From: Acidobacteriaceae bacterium
GTDB taxonomy: Bacteria > Acidobacteriota > Terriglobia > Terriglobales > Acidobacteriaceae
NCBI GenBank assembly: GCA_003156805.1
Contig: PMHV01000034.1
Span: forward strand, 103,785-167,784
Direction of reading: 5' to 3'
DNA: 64,000 nucleotides
The first letter of the stretch is position 1; each line of letters starts with the position of its first letter. The notes under the pieces were generated by a model. That model was not told the origin of the DNA. It saw only the letters and a program-made list of their open reading frames with translations, and searched no databases. A program made the translations under genes and the position numbers. This document shows positions 19,215 to 28,987 of this stretch, piece after piece.

Positions 19215-20060
19215 ATGGGAGCGTCTCGGAGGTTTGCGATGCGCGTGTTATGGACTTTGCTATTGGCTACGGGGATTTCGTTCGGGCAGAGCGCTGCGCC
19301 GCCAGCGGCGGCAGGCGCTCCAGCGCAGCCTGCGGAGGTTCAACGGCCCGACTCGGCTCCGGCGACGGCGAGCACGACGCCTGCCGCAGGGAATTCAGCG
19401 GATGCAACGACTCCGGTTCCAGCCGCGAGCAATGCGCCGCAGTTGAATGATACGAACGCGCTCGCCATTCCGGCGGGGGCGAAAATCCCGTTGTCGCTGA
19501 AGCAGGCCATCTCAACCAAGAATGCGCGCGAGGGCGATGCGGTTTATGCGGAGACGGTGTTTCCCTTCGTGATCAATGAGCGCGTAGTGGTGCCGGCGGG
19601 GACTTACATCCAGGGCAGGATTGCGCACGTAGAGCGCGCAGGACGGGTGAAGGGGCGGGCCGAAATCCTGATGCACTTTACGTCGATGATTTATCCCAGT
19701 GGATACACGGTGATTTTGCCCGCTTCGGTCGAGAACACACCGGGCGCGGACAACAAGAGTGTAAAAGATTCGGAAGGCACGATTCAGCAGGACAAAGACA
19801 CCGGAAAAAGAATTGAAGATGCCGCCAAAGGCGGCGCCTATGGAACGATGGGCGGTGCGACCGCGGGTGGGCTGGCTACCGGAGGGTTGAACGGGGCCCG
19901 CGTGGGAGCCGGCATTGGTGCGGCGGCGGGCGTGGCCTGGGCTTTGCTCAGGCGTGGACCCGATGTTAAGCTCGATGTGGGCACATCGATTGAAATGGAA
20001 ATTCAGCGGGCAATCCGCGTGGACGCAAGCCGGGTTCAGGTGGCCAAAGCGACGCCCTAG
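19215..20060 (+). CDS. Secreted protein with TrbI/VirB10-like C-terminal fold
   Basis: 281 residues from ATG 19215; ATG 19239 (residue 9) is an equally likely start that directly precedes the signal peptide VLWTLLLATGISFGQS. An Ala/Pro-rich spacer (about 25-85) is followed by LAIPAGAKIPLSLKQAISTK, EGDAVYAETVFPFVINERVV and VPAGTYIQGRIAHVERAGRV, a pattern of VirB10/TrbI beta domains. A glycine-rich stretch (about 215-250) may be a membrane-active hairpin. No other type IV secretion gene is nearby, so it is probably a stand-alone envelope protein and not part of a conjugation system. The gene stands alone, convergent with the DUF541 gene. Confidence 0.72.
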   Translation: MGASRRFAMRVLWTLLLATGISFGQSAAPPAAAGAPAQPAEVQRPDSAPATASTTPAAGNSADATTPVPAASNAPQLNDTNALAIPAGAKIPLSLKQAISTKNAREGDAVYAETVFPFVINERVVVPAGTYIQGRIAHVERAGRVKGRAEILMHFTSMIYPSGYTVILPASVENTPGADNKSVKDSEGTIQQDKDTGKRIEDAAKGGAYGTMGGATAGGLATGGLNGARVGAGIGAAAGVAWALLRRGPDVKLDVGTSIEMEIQRAIRVDASRVQVAKATP

Positions 20061-20119
20061 CGCGTGCCAGCCGTTCTTGTGTTCCAGCCTTCTCTTCCTA
20101 ACTTCACTTCGACCTCTTC

Positions 20120-20848
20120 CTATTTCAAGTTAAATAGCGCATTCACGTGGGCGGTCACCGTCACGTTCTGTGGTGTAAATTCTTCAGTCGGAGCGGGCGG
20201 CGCGGAGTTGGCCATGGCGGTCATGGCCCGGGCCATGCGCGGGGCCACAATCCGCGTGGGCTCGAACGTGTCGACTGACGCGTAGGAAAGGTCTCCAAGG
20301 GTGCGGCCGCTGGCGTGGGCGATGGTGTCGGCGGAGTTATAAGCACGGCGGTAGGCGTCTTCGACCGCTTTGTTCTTGGCCTCGTCGATATTTTCCAGAG
20401 TGTATTTCAGGAACAGGCTTTCGCTGACGTTGGCGTCGGCGAGTTGCTGGGTGATGGGACCAATCTTGGAGAAATCCTTGAGCTTGAGCGTGACATCGGT
20501 GGTGACGCGATATCCCACAACTTTCTGCTTGGGATTTTTCCAGTCGTAGACCGGCTGCGTAGAAAAGAAGCCGAGATTGGCGGCTTTGGGTTCGATGCCG
20601 TCGGCGCGAAGAACCTGGCGGACCGCATCGACCTCTTTGGAGGCGTGCTGGAAGGCGCCTTGGGCGGTGTCGTCTTGCACGGAAATATTGAACTGGATGA
20701 CTGCGGTGTCGGGAGCGGCTTCGAATTTGCCATCGGCGCCGACGTAGACGGAGTTGGGCAGGGCAGTGACGGCAGGATGCTCCTGCGCGAAGGCCGCGGC
20801 GGTGAGCACGACCAGAGCAAGCAAACTGAGTATAGATTTCATCATCAA
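20120..20848 (-). CDS. Periplasmic SIMPL (DUF541) domain protein
   Basis: 242 residues. The start may be ATG 20848 or the third ATG at 20842. Signal peptide: SILSLLALVVLTAAAFA. The mature chain matches the SIMPL/DUF541 family: SVYVGADGKFEAAPDTAVIQF, then DAVRQVLRADGIEPK, TTQPVYDWKN-like (here STQPVYDW), YRVTTDVTLKL and a C-terminal region with EDAYRRAYNSADTIAHASG. Family members are periplasmic or outer-membrane associated and include BP26/Omp28; a biochemical role is not settled. Transcribed alone, 193 bases from the HD-GYP gene. Confidence 0.85.
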   Translation of the reverse strand: MMMKSILSLLALVVLTAAAFAQEHPAVTALPNSVYVGADGKFEAAPDTAVIQFNISVQDDTAQGAFQHASKEVDAVRQVLRADGIEPKAANLGFFSTQPVYDWKNPKQKVVGYRVTTDVTLKLKDFSKIGPITQQLADANVSESLFLKYTLENIDEAKNKAVEDAYRRAYNSADTIAHASGRTLGDLSYASVDTFEPTRIVAPRMARAMTAMANSAPPAPTEEFTPQNVTVTAHVNALFNLK

Positions 20849-21041
20849 CCTCTCATTACTACGATTATGAAGTGCGGCAATCGCTTTCCCGACTTTTATT
20901 TCGAGCTATTGAATCCTTAGCAGAATCTTAAGATCCCTTGCCTCAGCGGAGGCGTCCCGTGCGCGAATCGTCGCTGCCTTAATAGAACGAATAGTCAAAG
21001 AGATCTTGCGGGATGACGCGGGCTCACTTGCCGGAAATCGC

Positions 21042-22136
21042 TCAGGCCGAACCCTTGGCGCTTGAAGAATAGGCGAATGGCGAGGTGCGGGAATTAATCT
21101 CGCGGCGAAGGTCTTCGAAGATTTCGTCGGGCATCTTCTGAAAGACCTGGACAACTTCGGGATCAAACTGGCGTCCGGCCCATTCCTGGATTTCCTTGCG
21201 GGCTGCCGTTAGTGAGCGGGCGGGACGATACGGACGGTCGGAAGTGATGGCATCCAGCGTGTCGGCGATGGAGAAGATGCGCGCGCCCAGCGGAATCTCG
21301 TTGCCTTTGAGACGGCGGGGGTAGCCGGTGCCGTCGTAACGCTCCTGGTGAGAGTAAACAATCTCCGTTGCTTCGTCGAGGAACGGAATTTTCTTCAACA
21401 TCTGGTAGCCGTGGTAGCAATGCTCCTGCATGACGGTGGTTTCGCGCTCGTCGAGTTTGCCCGGCTTGCGCAAGATGTTATCGGGGATGGCCATTTTGCC
21501 GATGTCGTGAAGGAAAGCGCCGCGGGCAATGATTGCGACCTGCTCGCGCGGCAGGCCCATGGCGCGGGCGATCGCAATGGTGAAGGCGGTGACGCGCCGC
21601 GAGTGGCCCTCGGTTTCCGCGTCTTTGAGGTCCAGCGCATCGCCCAAGGCCTGCAGCGTGATGTCATAGGAGCGCTCCAGATCGGCCATGGCGGTCTGCA
21701 GTTGTTCGGTGCGTGCCCGGACCAGAGACTCCAGGTTGGTTTGGTAAGTGCGGTTTTCCAGCTTAAGGCGGCGGTTTTCCAGTGCCCGGCCCACGATGTT
21801 CATGAGCTGCTCGCGTTCGAAGGGCTTGAGCAAGTAATCGTAGGCGCCGTTACGGATGGCTGCCAGGGCCACAGAAATATCGTGGACGGCGGTCACCATG
21901 ACCACCGGCATGTCGGGAAATTTTTCCTTGCTGCGCTCCAGCAGACCAATGCCGTCGAGCTCGGCCATCATCAGGTCAGAAAGCATGAGCTCGAATTCTT
22001 CGCCGGAACTAAGAATTGCCAGTGCCTCCACGCCGGAACCTGCCTGCTTGCAGCAGTAGCCAACGGAGGTAAGCATGGAGGAGACAATCTCGCGGATTGC
22101 CTCCTCATCGTCTACTACGAGAATGCGGTCAGGCAT
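21042..22136 (-). CDS. Response regulator with HD-GYP cyclic-di-GMP phosphodiesterase domain
   Basis: 364 residues, start ATG 22136. Receiver domain 1-125: acidic pair DDEE (9-12), phospho-acceptor Asp in LMLSDLMMAELDG and the switch lysine in LLKPFE. A coiled-coil linker (about 126-165) joins the HD-GYP domain (about 170-350), with LHDIGKMAIPD and ERYDGTGYPRRLKG. These are the metal-binding HD and the GYP signature of RpfG-type enzymes that degrade cyclic-di-GMP. The gene is divergent from the large sensor kinase at 22264 (127 bases between starts), a likely cognate pair. It would lower cyclic-di-GMP on phosphorylation; the output may affect the pilus locus, which is not shown by sequence. 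Confidence 0.92.
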   Translation of the reverse strand: MPDRILVVDDEEAIREIVSSMLTSVGYCCKQAGSGVEALAILSSGEEFELMLSDLMMAELDGIGLLERSKEKFPDMPVVMVTAVHDISVALAAIRNGAYDYLLKPFEREQLMNIVGRALENRRLKLENRTYQTNLESLVRARTEQLQTAMADLERSYDITLQALGDALDLKDAETEGHSRRVTAFTIAIARAMGLPREQVAIIARGAFLHDIGKMAIPDNILRKPGKLDERETTVMQEHCYHGYQMLKKIPFLDEATEIVYSHQERYDGTGYPRRLKGNEIPLGARIFSIADTLDAITSDRPYRPARSLTAARKEIQEWAGRQFDPEVVQVFQKMPDEIFEDLRREINSRTSPFAYSSSAKGSA

Positions 22137-22263
22137 GAGGGTCTTTGGATTCTATCGGCGATTCTAACCCAGACGGGAGATGCCGAAAGTAACCATTCAG
22201 GTCCGGAAAGGACATAGAGAAAAGATCAGACCGTGATATTCAGGAGCGAGATACCCCTACGCA

Positions 22264-25200
22264 ATGACTTCGTCCCTCTGGTTTACCTGGAGCGCGGCCG
22301 CACAGTCCGGATTTGCCGGGTTGAAGGCCGGGGAGTGCGTGCTGGCGGCCACGTTGGCAGTTTCGTTGCTTGCGCTGCGCGCTTTCCGTGAGCGCTATCT
22401 CCTGGTATGGATCGCCGGTTGGGCAGCGTTATTGGGCTCGCGTCTGGCCGAGGCGCATAGCGCCGGAATGCACATTCCTGAGCAAGATGCCGCTGCCGTG
22501 GGTCAGGCGGCCTTCATTGTTGCGGTGGGCCTGTTTGCCGGCGCGGTCCTGATGTACGTGGGGGCAAAGAACCTGCTTACGCCCCTGCTGGCGATCACGG
22601 CGTGCGTTACCGGATTCGCCGTGGTCCGGGTATTGGTCTGGCCCAGCTCGCTGCCGCTGCGCGTGGCCCTGGAGCTGTCTTACCGGATCATTCTGCTGAC
22701 GGCCGCAATTGCCCTGGTGCGCGCCCGCCGCGGGCGGTGGGAGATCGGGGCATGGATTCTTTCTCTGGGCCTGCTCACCCAGCACCTGAGCTGGCCGATC
22801 ATCAGCCATAGAATTCCAGCCATATTTTCGCTCGCTGCCGACCTCATGCTGGGCTTCGGCATGCTGCTCATCGTATTTGAGGAAGTGCGCCAGCAGGCGC
22901 GGAGATCGCGTGTGCTGCAGGCTGTTACCGACAGCATTGTGCGGGCCCGGCAGCAGGGCGGCATGATGCAAACCACGCTGCAGGAACTGCGGCAATTGAC
23001 CAGGTCCAAGGCAGCATGGTTCCGTCTGATTGAAGGCAGCCATCTGGTGGCGACCCATGCCGTGGGGGTTTCGCAGGAGTTCTTGCGCGAATCGGGCACG
23101 GCGGCGATTACCGACACCATCTCGCACATGCTGGAGCAGGGCAAGACGCTGAGGGCGGGCTTGGCGGCCGCCAGTCCGGAGGATGCGGATTGCCTGCAAG
23201 CCGAGACGCTTCGCCATCTGGTAATGGTGCCGGTGCTGGGCAAGAAGGCGCCGGTTGGATTGCTGGTGCTGGCGAGCCCGCACTGGCGTGCGCTGGTGCG
23301 GGAGGAAGTTGAGTTTCTGCAGATCTGCGGCCAGCAGTTGGGTATTGCCGTGGAGAATTTCCGCCTGCTGGAGCAGGTGCTGCGCTCCCAGCGGCAGTGG
23401 ATGAACACGTTCGACTCGATCCGCGATATCATCCTGGCGCACGACGGCGAATATCGCATCCTTAAGGCCAATCAAGTCCTGCTGGAACATCTGGGTAAGG
23501 CGCCCGCAGACGTGATTGGAAACACCTGCGAGTCGATGCTGCCGCATGAATCCGGCGAATGGACCGGGTGCCCTTATTGCTCGCGCGGAGACGAAGAATT
23601 CAGCGAAGGACCGGACGCGTGTTTCGGCGGTTTCTCCATGGTTTCCACTTCCTCCTACACCGACCAGGGATGCTCGCAAAGAGGAACTATCCATGTGGTG
23701 CACGACATCAGCGACCGGCGGTCGGCGGAAGAAAAATACCGGCTTCTGTTCGAGCAGGTGCAGGAAGGCGTTTACGTGGCCACACCCTCCGGCCAGGTGC
23801 TCGACTGCAACGATGCGTTCGTTCACATGCTGGGGTATGAGCGGCGCGAAGATGTCCTGGCGATGAATCTGGACCGGGACATTTGCGCGGATCGCAGCCA
23901 GCGGGACGCCTTCCGCCGCGAGATCGAACGGCAGAACTACCTGCGCAACTTCCAAATCACGCTGCGGCGCAAAGATGGGACACTGCTGCTGGCGGCGGAG
24001 AGCAGTTTTGCCACACGGGATGCGACGGGGAAGATCGAACGCTATCAGGGATTTGTGCTGGATGTGACCGAGAAACGCCGTGCCGAAGACGAGATGCGGC
24101 GCCGCAACCACGAACTGAATGCGCTGAATACCATGGCGGTGGTTGCCACCCAGTCGTTCGATCTCGATGAAATCTTGAATCTTACGCTGCGCCAGGTTGT
24201 GTCGCTGTTCCGCGCCGAAAGCGGAGCCGTCTATCTCTCCGACTCGGATGACCCGATCTACCGGCGGCGCGCCGCGTGGGGGCCGGCCAGCCAGGATAAA
24301 TCACGTATCTCGGAAATCAGTTTCCCGGATGGCTTTGGCGATCTGGTGATGCGATCGCGCGCGGAGGTGATTACCGCCGAGTATCTTCCCCATTTGCCCG
24401 CAGCCGTGGCAGCCTTCGTCAGTTCCGATGGCAATCGCTCGTGGATCTGGGTGCTGTTCTGGGGCAAAGACCGTCCCATCGGAATCATGGGACTCTGCAA
24501 CCACGCAGGATATGAGTATTCGGGCAACGAAGAGAATCTGCTGGTGGCCATCAGCCGCCAACTGGCCACGACCATCGAGAAGGTCCGTTTGTACGAGGAA
24601 ACCTGCAAGGCCTACGAAGATCTGCGGCGCACCCAGGAACAACTGTTGCAGAGCGAAAAAATGTCGGCCGTGGGGCAGTTGATCGCGGGAGTGGCGCACG
24701 AACTGAACAATCCGCTGACCGCGATTCTGGGGTACGCGCAGTTGCTGGAAAGCGAAGGCCTGAACGACCGCGCCCATGATTACGTCGGCAAATTGTTCAA
24801 GCAGGCGCAGCGCACTCATCGCGTGGTGCAGAACCTGCTTTCATTTGCGCGGCAGCGAAAGCCGGAACGCTCCGAAGTGGATATTCGCAAGGTGTTGGAA
24901 GAAACCCTGGCGCTGCGCGACTACGATTTGAAGGTCAACAACATCGCCGTCGAGAAAGACCTGCCGGCTTATCCCGCCCAGGTGATCGCCGATCCTCACC
25001 AGATTGAGCAGGTCTACCTCAACATCATCAACAACGCCGTCGATGCGGTGCTCGAGACGGGACGGGCAGGCAAACTCAAGATTCGCGTCCACAGCGAAAA
25101 CGGGCAGGTATGCACGCAATTCGCGGACGATGGCCCCGGAATCAAGGATCCCAAGAGAATCTTTGACCCGTTCTACACCACCAAGAGCGTGGGGAAAGGA

Positions 25201-25773
25201 ACGGGGCTGGGGTTGAGCATTTGCTACGGGATTGTCAAAGAGCACGGAGGCGACATCATTGCATTCAATGCGCCGGAAGGCGGAGCTGTAATTGAAGTAA
25301 AGCTCCCGGTGGCGGCCCAGGCGGATACCATAGAGCCTGCACTAGCGGCTCCGGCGCGGCGTGAAGGCGCAATTGAAGGCCGCGTGTTGCTGGTGGAAGA
25401 AGAAGACGCTGTCATGGAGTTTGAGCGTGATGTGCTGATGGGCGCCGGGGCCGAGGTAGTGACGGCCCGGCGGAGCGAAGAAGTCAGAACCCGGCTGCTC
25501 TCCGAAAGATTCGATGCGGTGATTATGAGCGCTAAGATGCCAGGAGACTGGAACGCGCAGGACGCATGCTCCTGGCTGAAACAAAACTGCGCGAGCCTGG
25601 AGAGGCACGTGTTGTTCACGTTCTCAAACGGAGTGGAGCAGGCGGGCGACCGCGCCTTCATGCAGGAGAACGACGTTCCTTACCTGGTAAAGCCGTTCGA
25701 AGTCGCGGAGTTGATTTCGCATGCCCGGCGGTTGCTGCCTAAGGCGCAGTCGGCAGCGGCCTCAGCGAGCTAG
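22264..25773 (+). CDS. Membrane-bound sensor histidine kinase with GAF/PAS domains and a degenerate receiver
   Basis: 1169 residues, start ATG 22264. About seven hydrophobic segments (15-215) are followed by a GAF-like region (225-365), two PAS domains (about 380-610; the second with RRKDGTLLLAAESS and the PAC end GFVLDVTEKRRAEDE), and a second GAF (625-780). HisKA carries H812 in GVAHELNNPLTAILGY. The ATPase domain shows NIINNAVDA, DDGPGI, FYTTKSVGKGTGLGLS. The final 130 residues are receiver-like, but the phospho-acceptor position reads S1089 (AVIMSAKMP); the conserved lysine is kept (K1143). So it is a working kinase with a pseudo-receiver. It is divergent from the HD-GYP regulator, its likely partner. 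Confidence 0.9.
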   Translation: MTSSLWFTWSAAAQSGFAGLKAGECVLAATLAVSLLALRAFRERYLLVWIAGWAALLGSRLAEAHSAGMHIPEQDAAAVGQAAFIVAVGLFAGAVLMYVGAKNLLTPLLAITACVTGFAVVRVLVWPSSLPLRVALELSYRIILLTAAIALVRARRGRWEIGAWILSLGLLTQHLSWPIISHRIPAIFSLAADLMLGFGMLLIVFEEVRQQARRSRVLQAVTDSIVRARQQGGMMQTTLQELRQLTRSKAAWFRLIEGSHLVATHAVGVSQEFLRESGTAAITDTISHMLEQGKTLRAGLAAASPEDADCLQAETLRHLVMVPVLGKKAPVGLLVLASPHWRALVREEVEFLQICGQQLGIAVENFRLLEQVLRSQRQWMNTFDSIRDIILAHDGEYRILKANQVLLEHLGKAPADVIGNTCESMLPHESGEWTGCPYCSRGDEEFSEGPDACFGGFSMVSTSSYTDQGCSQRGTIHVVHDISDRRSAEEKYRLLFEQVQEGVYVATPSGQVLDCNDAFVHMLGYERREDVLAMNLDRDICADRSQRDAFRREIERQNYLRNFQITLRRKDGTLLLAAESSFATRDATGKIERYQGFVLDVTEKRRAEDEMRRRNHELNALNTMAVVATQSFDLDEILNLTLRQVVSLFRAESGAVYLSDSDDPIYRRRAAWGPASQDKSRISEISFPDGFGDLVMRSRAEVITAEYLPHLPAAVAAFVSSDGNRSWIWVLFWGKDRPIGIMGLCNHAGYEYSGNEENLLVAISRQLATTIEKVRLYEETCKAYEDLRRTQEQLLQSEKMSAVGQLIAGVAHELNNPLTAILGYAQLLESEGLNDRAHDYVGKLFKQAQRTHRVVQNLLSFARQRKPERSEVDIRKVLEETLALRDYDLKVNNIAVEKDLPAYPAQVIADPHQIEQVYLNIINNAVDAVLETGRAGKLKIRVHSENGQVCTQFADDGPGIKDPKRIFDPFYTTKSVGKGTGLGLSICYGIVKEHGGDIIAFNAPEGGAVIEVKLPVAAQADTIEPALAAPARREGAIEGRVLLVEEEDAVMEFERDVLMGAGAEVVTARRSEEVRTRLLSERFDAVIMSAKMPGDWNAQDACSWLKQNCASLERHVLFTFSNGVEQAGDRAFMQENDVPYLVKPFEVAELISHARRLLPKAQSAAASAS

Positions 25774-25864
25774 CCAGTTCAGGCCGCTTAGGGGCGATCT
25801 TTTCAATCAAGCAACGTCTCCAGTAATCCACCTCTGAAAACTCACCTTTCAAAATCGGCGCGGC

Positions 25865-26482
25865 TCATTTCTTCAGGATTGGATTATATCCGTCATTGAT
25901 CAGCCGCAGGCGCATGGCTTCCGCGTCTTTCGCGTCGGAGAACGGGCCAACCTGCACGCGAAACAGCTTATCCGTGGCGGAATTGCTGGCCACGAACGCC
26001 GGATACTGTTTGTTCTTCAGAGCCTCGACCAGAGCGCTGGCATCATCCTGTTTGCTGACCGCTGCGACTTGCACGAAGTAGCCGCTGGTGGGCAGAGTGG
26101 TTGTGGCGCCCGGAGAATTCGCGGTTGCGGAGGACTGCGTTTGTGCGTCACCAGCTACCGAATTCGCTGGAGGCAATTCAGTGGCTGTGCTGCTGGATGC
26201 CTTGTCCGCCGCGGCGGGCGTCAGTTGCGCGTTGACGTCCTTCTGCTCTACGGACTTGTAAAAAGTCATGGCGGGTTGGGCGGCAGCGCTGCCGGCCGGC
26301 TTGGATGCATTGGGAGAGGTTTGCAGCGCAGGCGCTGGGCCAGCTGCCAAGCCCACATCGGACTTGCGGCCCAGCGCATAGCCGAGCGCAAAAAAAACCG
26401 CGCAGATGCCAACCAGAAAGAAGAACAGGCCGAGCAATTTGCCTGTCCCCAGCGTGATTTCCGTATCCTCTGAAGAAGACAT
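25865..26482 (-). CDS. SPOR-domain membrane protein
   Basis: 205 residues from ATG 26482, preceded by GAGGAG at a spacing of 7. A longer frame back to 26578 lacks a ribosome site and is not used. A cytoplasmic stub of about 15 residues is followed by one membrane helix (LLGLFFFLVGICAVFFALGYALG), an Ala/Ser/Thr-rich spacer and a C-terminal SPOR domain (about 125-205): GYFVQVAAVSKQDDASALVEAL and FRVQVGPFSDAKDAEAMRLRL. SPOR domains bind peptidoglycan stripped of stem peptides at division sites. Same strand as the slipin gene, 116 bases downstream of it. A role in cell division or wall remodelling is expected from the domain. Confidence 0.88.
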   Translation of the reverse strand: MSSSEDTEITLGTGKLLGLFFFLVGICAVFFALGYALGRKSDVGLAAGPAPALQTSPNASKPAGSAAAQPAMTFYKSVEQKDVNAQLTPAAADKASSSTATELPPANSVAGDAQTQSSATANSPGATTTLPTSGYFVQVAAVSKQDDASALVEALKNKQYPAFVASNSATDKLFRVQVGPFSDAKDAEAMRLRLINDGYNPILKK

Positions 26483-26598
26483 AGTGGCTCCTCGAGACGG
26501 TAGACTCGCGGCACTCGTCAATCTTTTCAATGGCGGCGACGCGCCGAGTTGGCTTCTTGCCGCACGAGCAGAAGCCACTTTCCTAAGTTCGCGTTGGC

Positions 26599-27396
26599 CT
26601 ACGCCGTCTTGGCAGCCGTCGCCGGGTCGTTGCCCGGTTTCAGCAGTTTCTGAATGCCGGAGAAAAAGTCCACCGGGACGGGAAAGACCACCGTCGTATT
26701 CTTCTCCACGCCGATCTCCGTCAAGGTCTGCAAATAACGAAGCTGCACGCTGACCGGTTCGGTGGCCAGCAGATGGGCGGCGTCCACCAGACGTTGGGCC
26801 GCGGAAAATTCGCCTTCCGCGTGAATGATTTTGGAACGCTTTTCACGCTCCGCTTCGGCCTGCTTGGCCATGGCGCGCAGCATGGACTCAGGCATATCCA
26901 CCTGCTTCACTTCGACATTAGCCACCTTCACGCCCCACGGAGCCGTGTGCTGATCGAGGATGCTTTGCAGGCGCAAGTTGATCTTCTCGCGATGCGAAAG
27001 CAGTTCGTCCAGTTCCTGCTCGCCGAGCACGGAGCGCAGCGTGGTCTGGGCAAATTGCGAAGTCTGGTACGTATAGTTGGAAACTTCCACCACGGCCTTA
27101 CGCGGCTCGATCACGCGCAGGAAAATAACGGCGTTCACTTTTAACGTGACATTATCGCGGGTGATGATATCTTGCGGCGGAACCTCGAACGCCTCCTGCC
27201 GCAGTGAAACCCGCACCATGCGGTCAAGCGGCGAAAATACCAGGATTACGCCGGGGCCCTTCGCCGTATCCAAAAGTCGGCCCAGGCGAAAAATCACACC
27301 CCGCTCGTACTCGGCCAGGATTTTTATCGAACTTAGGACGTACAGCGCGAGAACGATGCCGGCGATACCGAAGAAGCCGAGCCCAAGAAATTCCAT
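26599..27396 (-). CDS. SPFH/band-7 family slipin (stomatin-like) protein
   Basis: 265 residues, start ATG 27396. An N-terminal membrane hairpin (residues 5-25) is followed by the SPFH domain: [37 protein letters not shown] and [21 protein letters not shown] helical region (about 185-225; [20 protein letters not shown]) ends the domain, as in bacterial slipins. Slipins are partners of NfeD proteases, and here nfeD lies 214 bases upstream on the same strand, in the conserved order nfeD then slipin. The protein should form membrane microdomain scaffolds in the inner membrane. Confidence 0.92.
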   Translation of the reverse strand: MEFLGLGFFGIAGIVLALYVLSSIKILAEYERGVIFRLGRLLDTAKGPGVILVFSPLDRMVRVSLRQEAFEVPPQDIITRDNVTLKVNAVIFLRVIEPRKAVVEVSNYTYQTSQFAQTTLRSVLGEQELDELLSHREKINLRLQSILDQHTAPWGVKVANVEVKQVDMPESMLRAMAKQAEAEREKRSKIIHAEGEFSAAQRLVDAAHLLATEPVSVQLRYLQTLTEIGVEKNTTVVFPVPVDFFSGIQKLLKPGNDPATAAKTA

Positions 27397-27610
27397 GTGT
27401 TGCCTCCACTGCCGAAGCGAGAAACGCTCCTATCGCGGATTGTAACGCAGCGGTAGGACGGCGGCGCGCAATTCGAGAAGTGGAGTAGTTGCTTGGCTTG
27501 GTGCCTCGATGCACCGTTCAAGCGGTCGGCGCGAGCAGCGCGGTTTTGCCCGGTCGGACAGCCCAGGCGACTGTTCGCGCAAAAAAACGTGACAGCGTCC
27601 GTTCCCTTTC

Positions 27611-28933
27611 TCACCCGACCGTCGCGCTTGGCTTAGGCGACTGCGTGACGGACTGTGGATCTACCTGAAGGGTGAGGCCATCGAGTCGGCGCACGACCAC
27701 GAGTTGGCCGATGGGTGCATCGGAGGAGGAGACGGCATCCCAGATCTCGCCGTGGACGAATACTTTGCCGCGCGGAGAGAGTGCGCTCTGGGTGACGCCG
27801 GTTTCGCCGATCAGCCCCTGCGCCCCGGTGACGACCTTGTTGCGGCGTGCCTTGAGCGCAATCGTCATCAAGAAAGCCGTGATGAAGCCGAGCGGGACGC
27901 TCACCGCCAGCGCGGTGAGCAAGTGCACGCGCATTTCGGGGATGGGCGAATCGACCAGCAGCAGTCCCCCCAGCGTAAGCAGCGCGATGCCGCCAATGGT
28001 GAGCACCCCATGACTGGCGAACTTGGCTTCGGCGGCGAACAAAGCGAATGCGCCCACGATCAGCACCAGTGCGGCAAAGCGCGTGGGCAGCAGATTGAGC
28101 GCGAACGCCGCCAGCAAAATGAAAACAATACCCACGGTTCCAGGCACGACCGCGCCGGGGTGATTGAATTCAGCGTAGAGCGCAAGCGCGCCGACCGCGA
28201 GCAGAATAAATGCGATATTCGGATCCATCAGATAACCGAGAATGCGCTCCTTCAGCGTCATGCCGAAAGGCATAATGTGCTGGCCTGTGAGTTTGAGCGC
28301 GGCCTCATGGCCATCGAAACGTTTAAAGCTCTTGCCCTCCATCTGGCGAAACAGATCGTCTTCGCTGGAGGCGACGTAATCGATGAGATGCTGCGAGAGA
28401 GCTTCCTGCTCAGTGAAAGACTTCGATTGCCGGACCGCGCTTTCGGCCACTTCTACGTTACGTCCGCGTTTGGCGACGACAGAGCGCATCAGCGCGGCGG
28501 TGTCATTCTCCATTTTCTGTTTCATTACTTCGTCCAGCTGACCGCCGCCCATCACCACCGGATGGGCTGCCCCGGTGTTGGTTCCCGGCGCCATGGCGCC
28601 GATGTCGGCGGATTCGAGAATGAAGAATCCCGCGGAGGCGGCACGGCTGCCGGTGGGGGTGACGTAGATGATGACAGGAACTGCGGAAGCGGTGATCTTC
28701 TCGATGATCTGACGCGTAGATTCGACCAGGCCTCCGGGCGTATTGATCTCGATCAGTACAGCTTGATCGTTGCGGCGCTGTGCCTCGTCGATGGCGCGAG
28801 CGATGTATTCCGCGGTGATGGGCTGGATGGTGTCGTCGATCACAATCTTCAGGACTTCTGCCGAAGCCGAGGCGCAGAAAAGAACGACTGCGGTAATGCG
28901 GAGAAGAATTCGCAATCGGAGAGCGTTTTTCAT
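27611..28933 (-). CDS. nfeD: NfeD-family membrane-bound serine protease (ClpP class)
   Basis: 440 residues from ATG 28933, which gives a good signal peptide (LLRITAVVLFCASASA). A GTG start 13 codons further upstream is possible but weak. The N-terminal ClpP-like protease domain (about 25-220) has EINTPGGLVESTRQI and SRAASAGFFILESADIGAMAPGT, with the nucleophile serine in AASAG, then TGAAHPV. Several membrane helices (about 235-360) follow, and a C-terminal OB-fold NfeD domain begins near 375 (GLIGETGVTQSALSPRGKVFVHGE). This is the full-length NfeD1b type that cleaves slipin C-termini. The slipin gene follows directly, and ndh precedes it by 54 bases. Confidence 0.92.
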   Translation of the reverse strand: MKNALRLRILLRITAVVLFCASASAEVLKIVIDDTIQPITAEYIARAIDEAQRRNDQAVLIEINTPGGLVESTRQIIEKITASAVPVIIYVTPTGSRAASAGFFILESADIGAMAPGTNTGAAHPVVMGGGQLDEVMKQKMENDTAALMRSVVAKRGRNVEVAESAVRQSKSFTEQEALSQHLIDYVASSEDDLFRQMEGKSFKRFDGHEAALKLTGQHIMPFGMTLKERILGYLMDPNIAFILLAVGALALYAEFNHPGAVVPGTVGIVFILLAAFALNLLPTRFAALVLIVGAFALFAAEAKFASHGVLTIGGIALLTLGGLLLVDSPIPEMRVHLLTALAVSVPLGFITAFLMTIALKARRNKVVTGAQGLIGETGVTQSALSPRGKVFVHGEIWDAVSSSDAPIGQLVVVRRLDGLTLQVDPQSVTQSPKPSATVG

Positions 28934-28987
28934 GCGTCGAGTATCAGTCCGTTTCACGGCTATCGCAGCCACAGAATATTCTTACTC

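Noticed and set aside
19215..20060. Part of a conjugation or type IV secretion locus
   Set aside because: No other virB/trb gene in the neighbourhood; only a fold resemblance.
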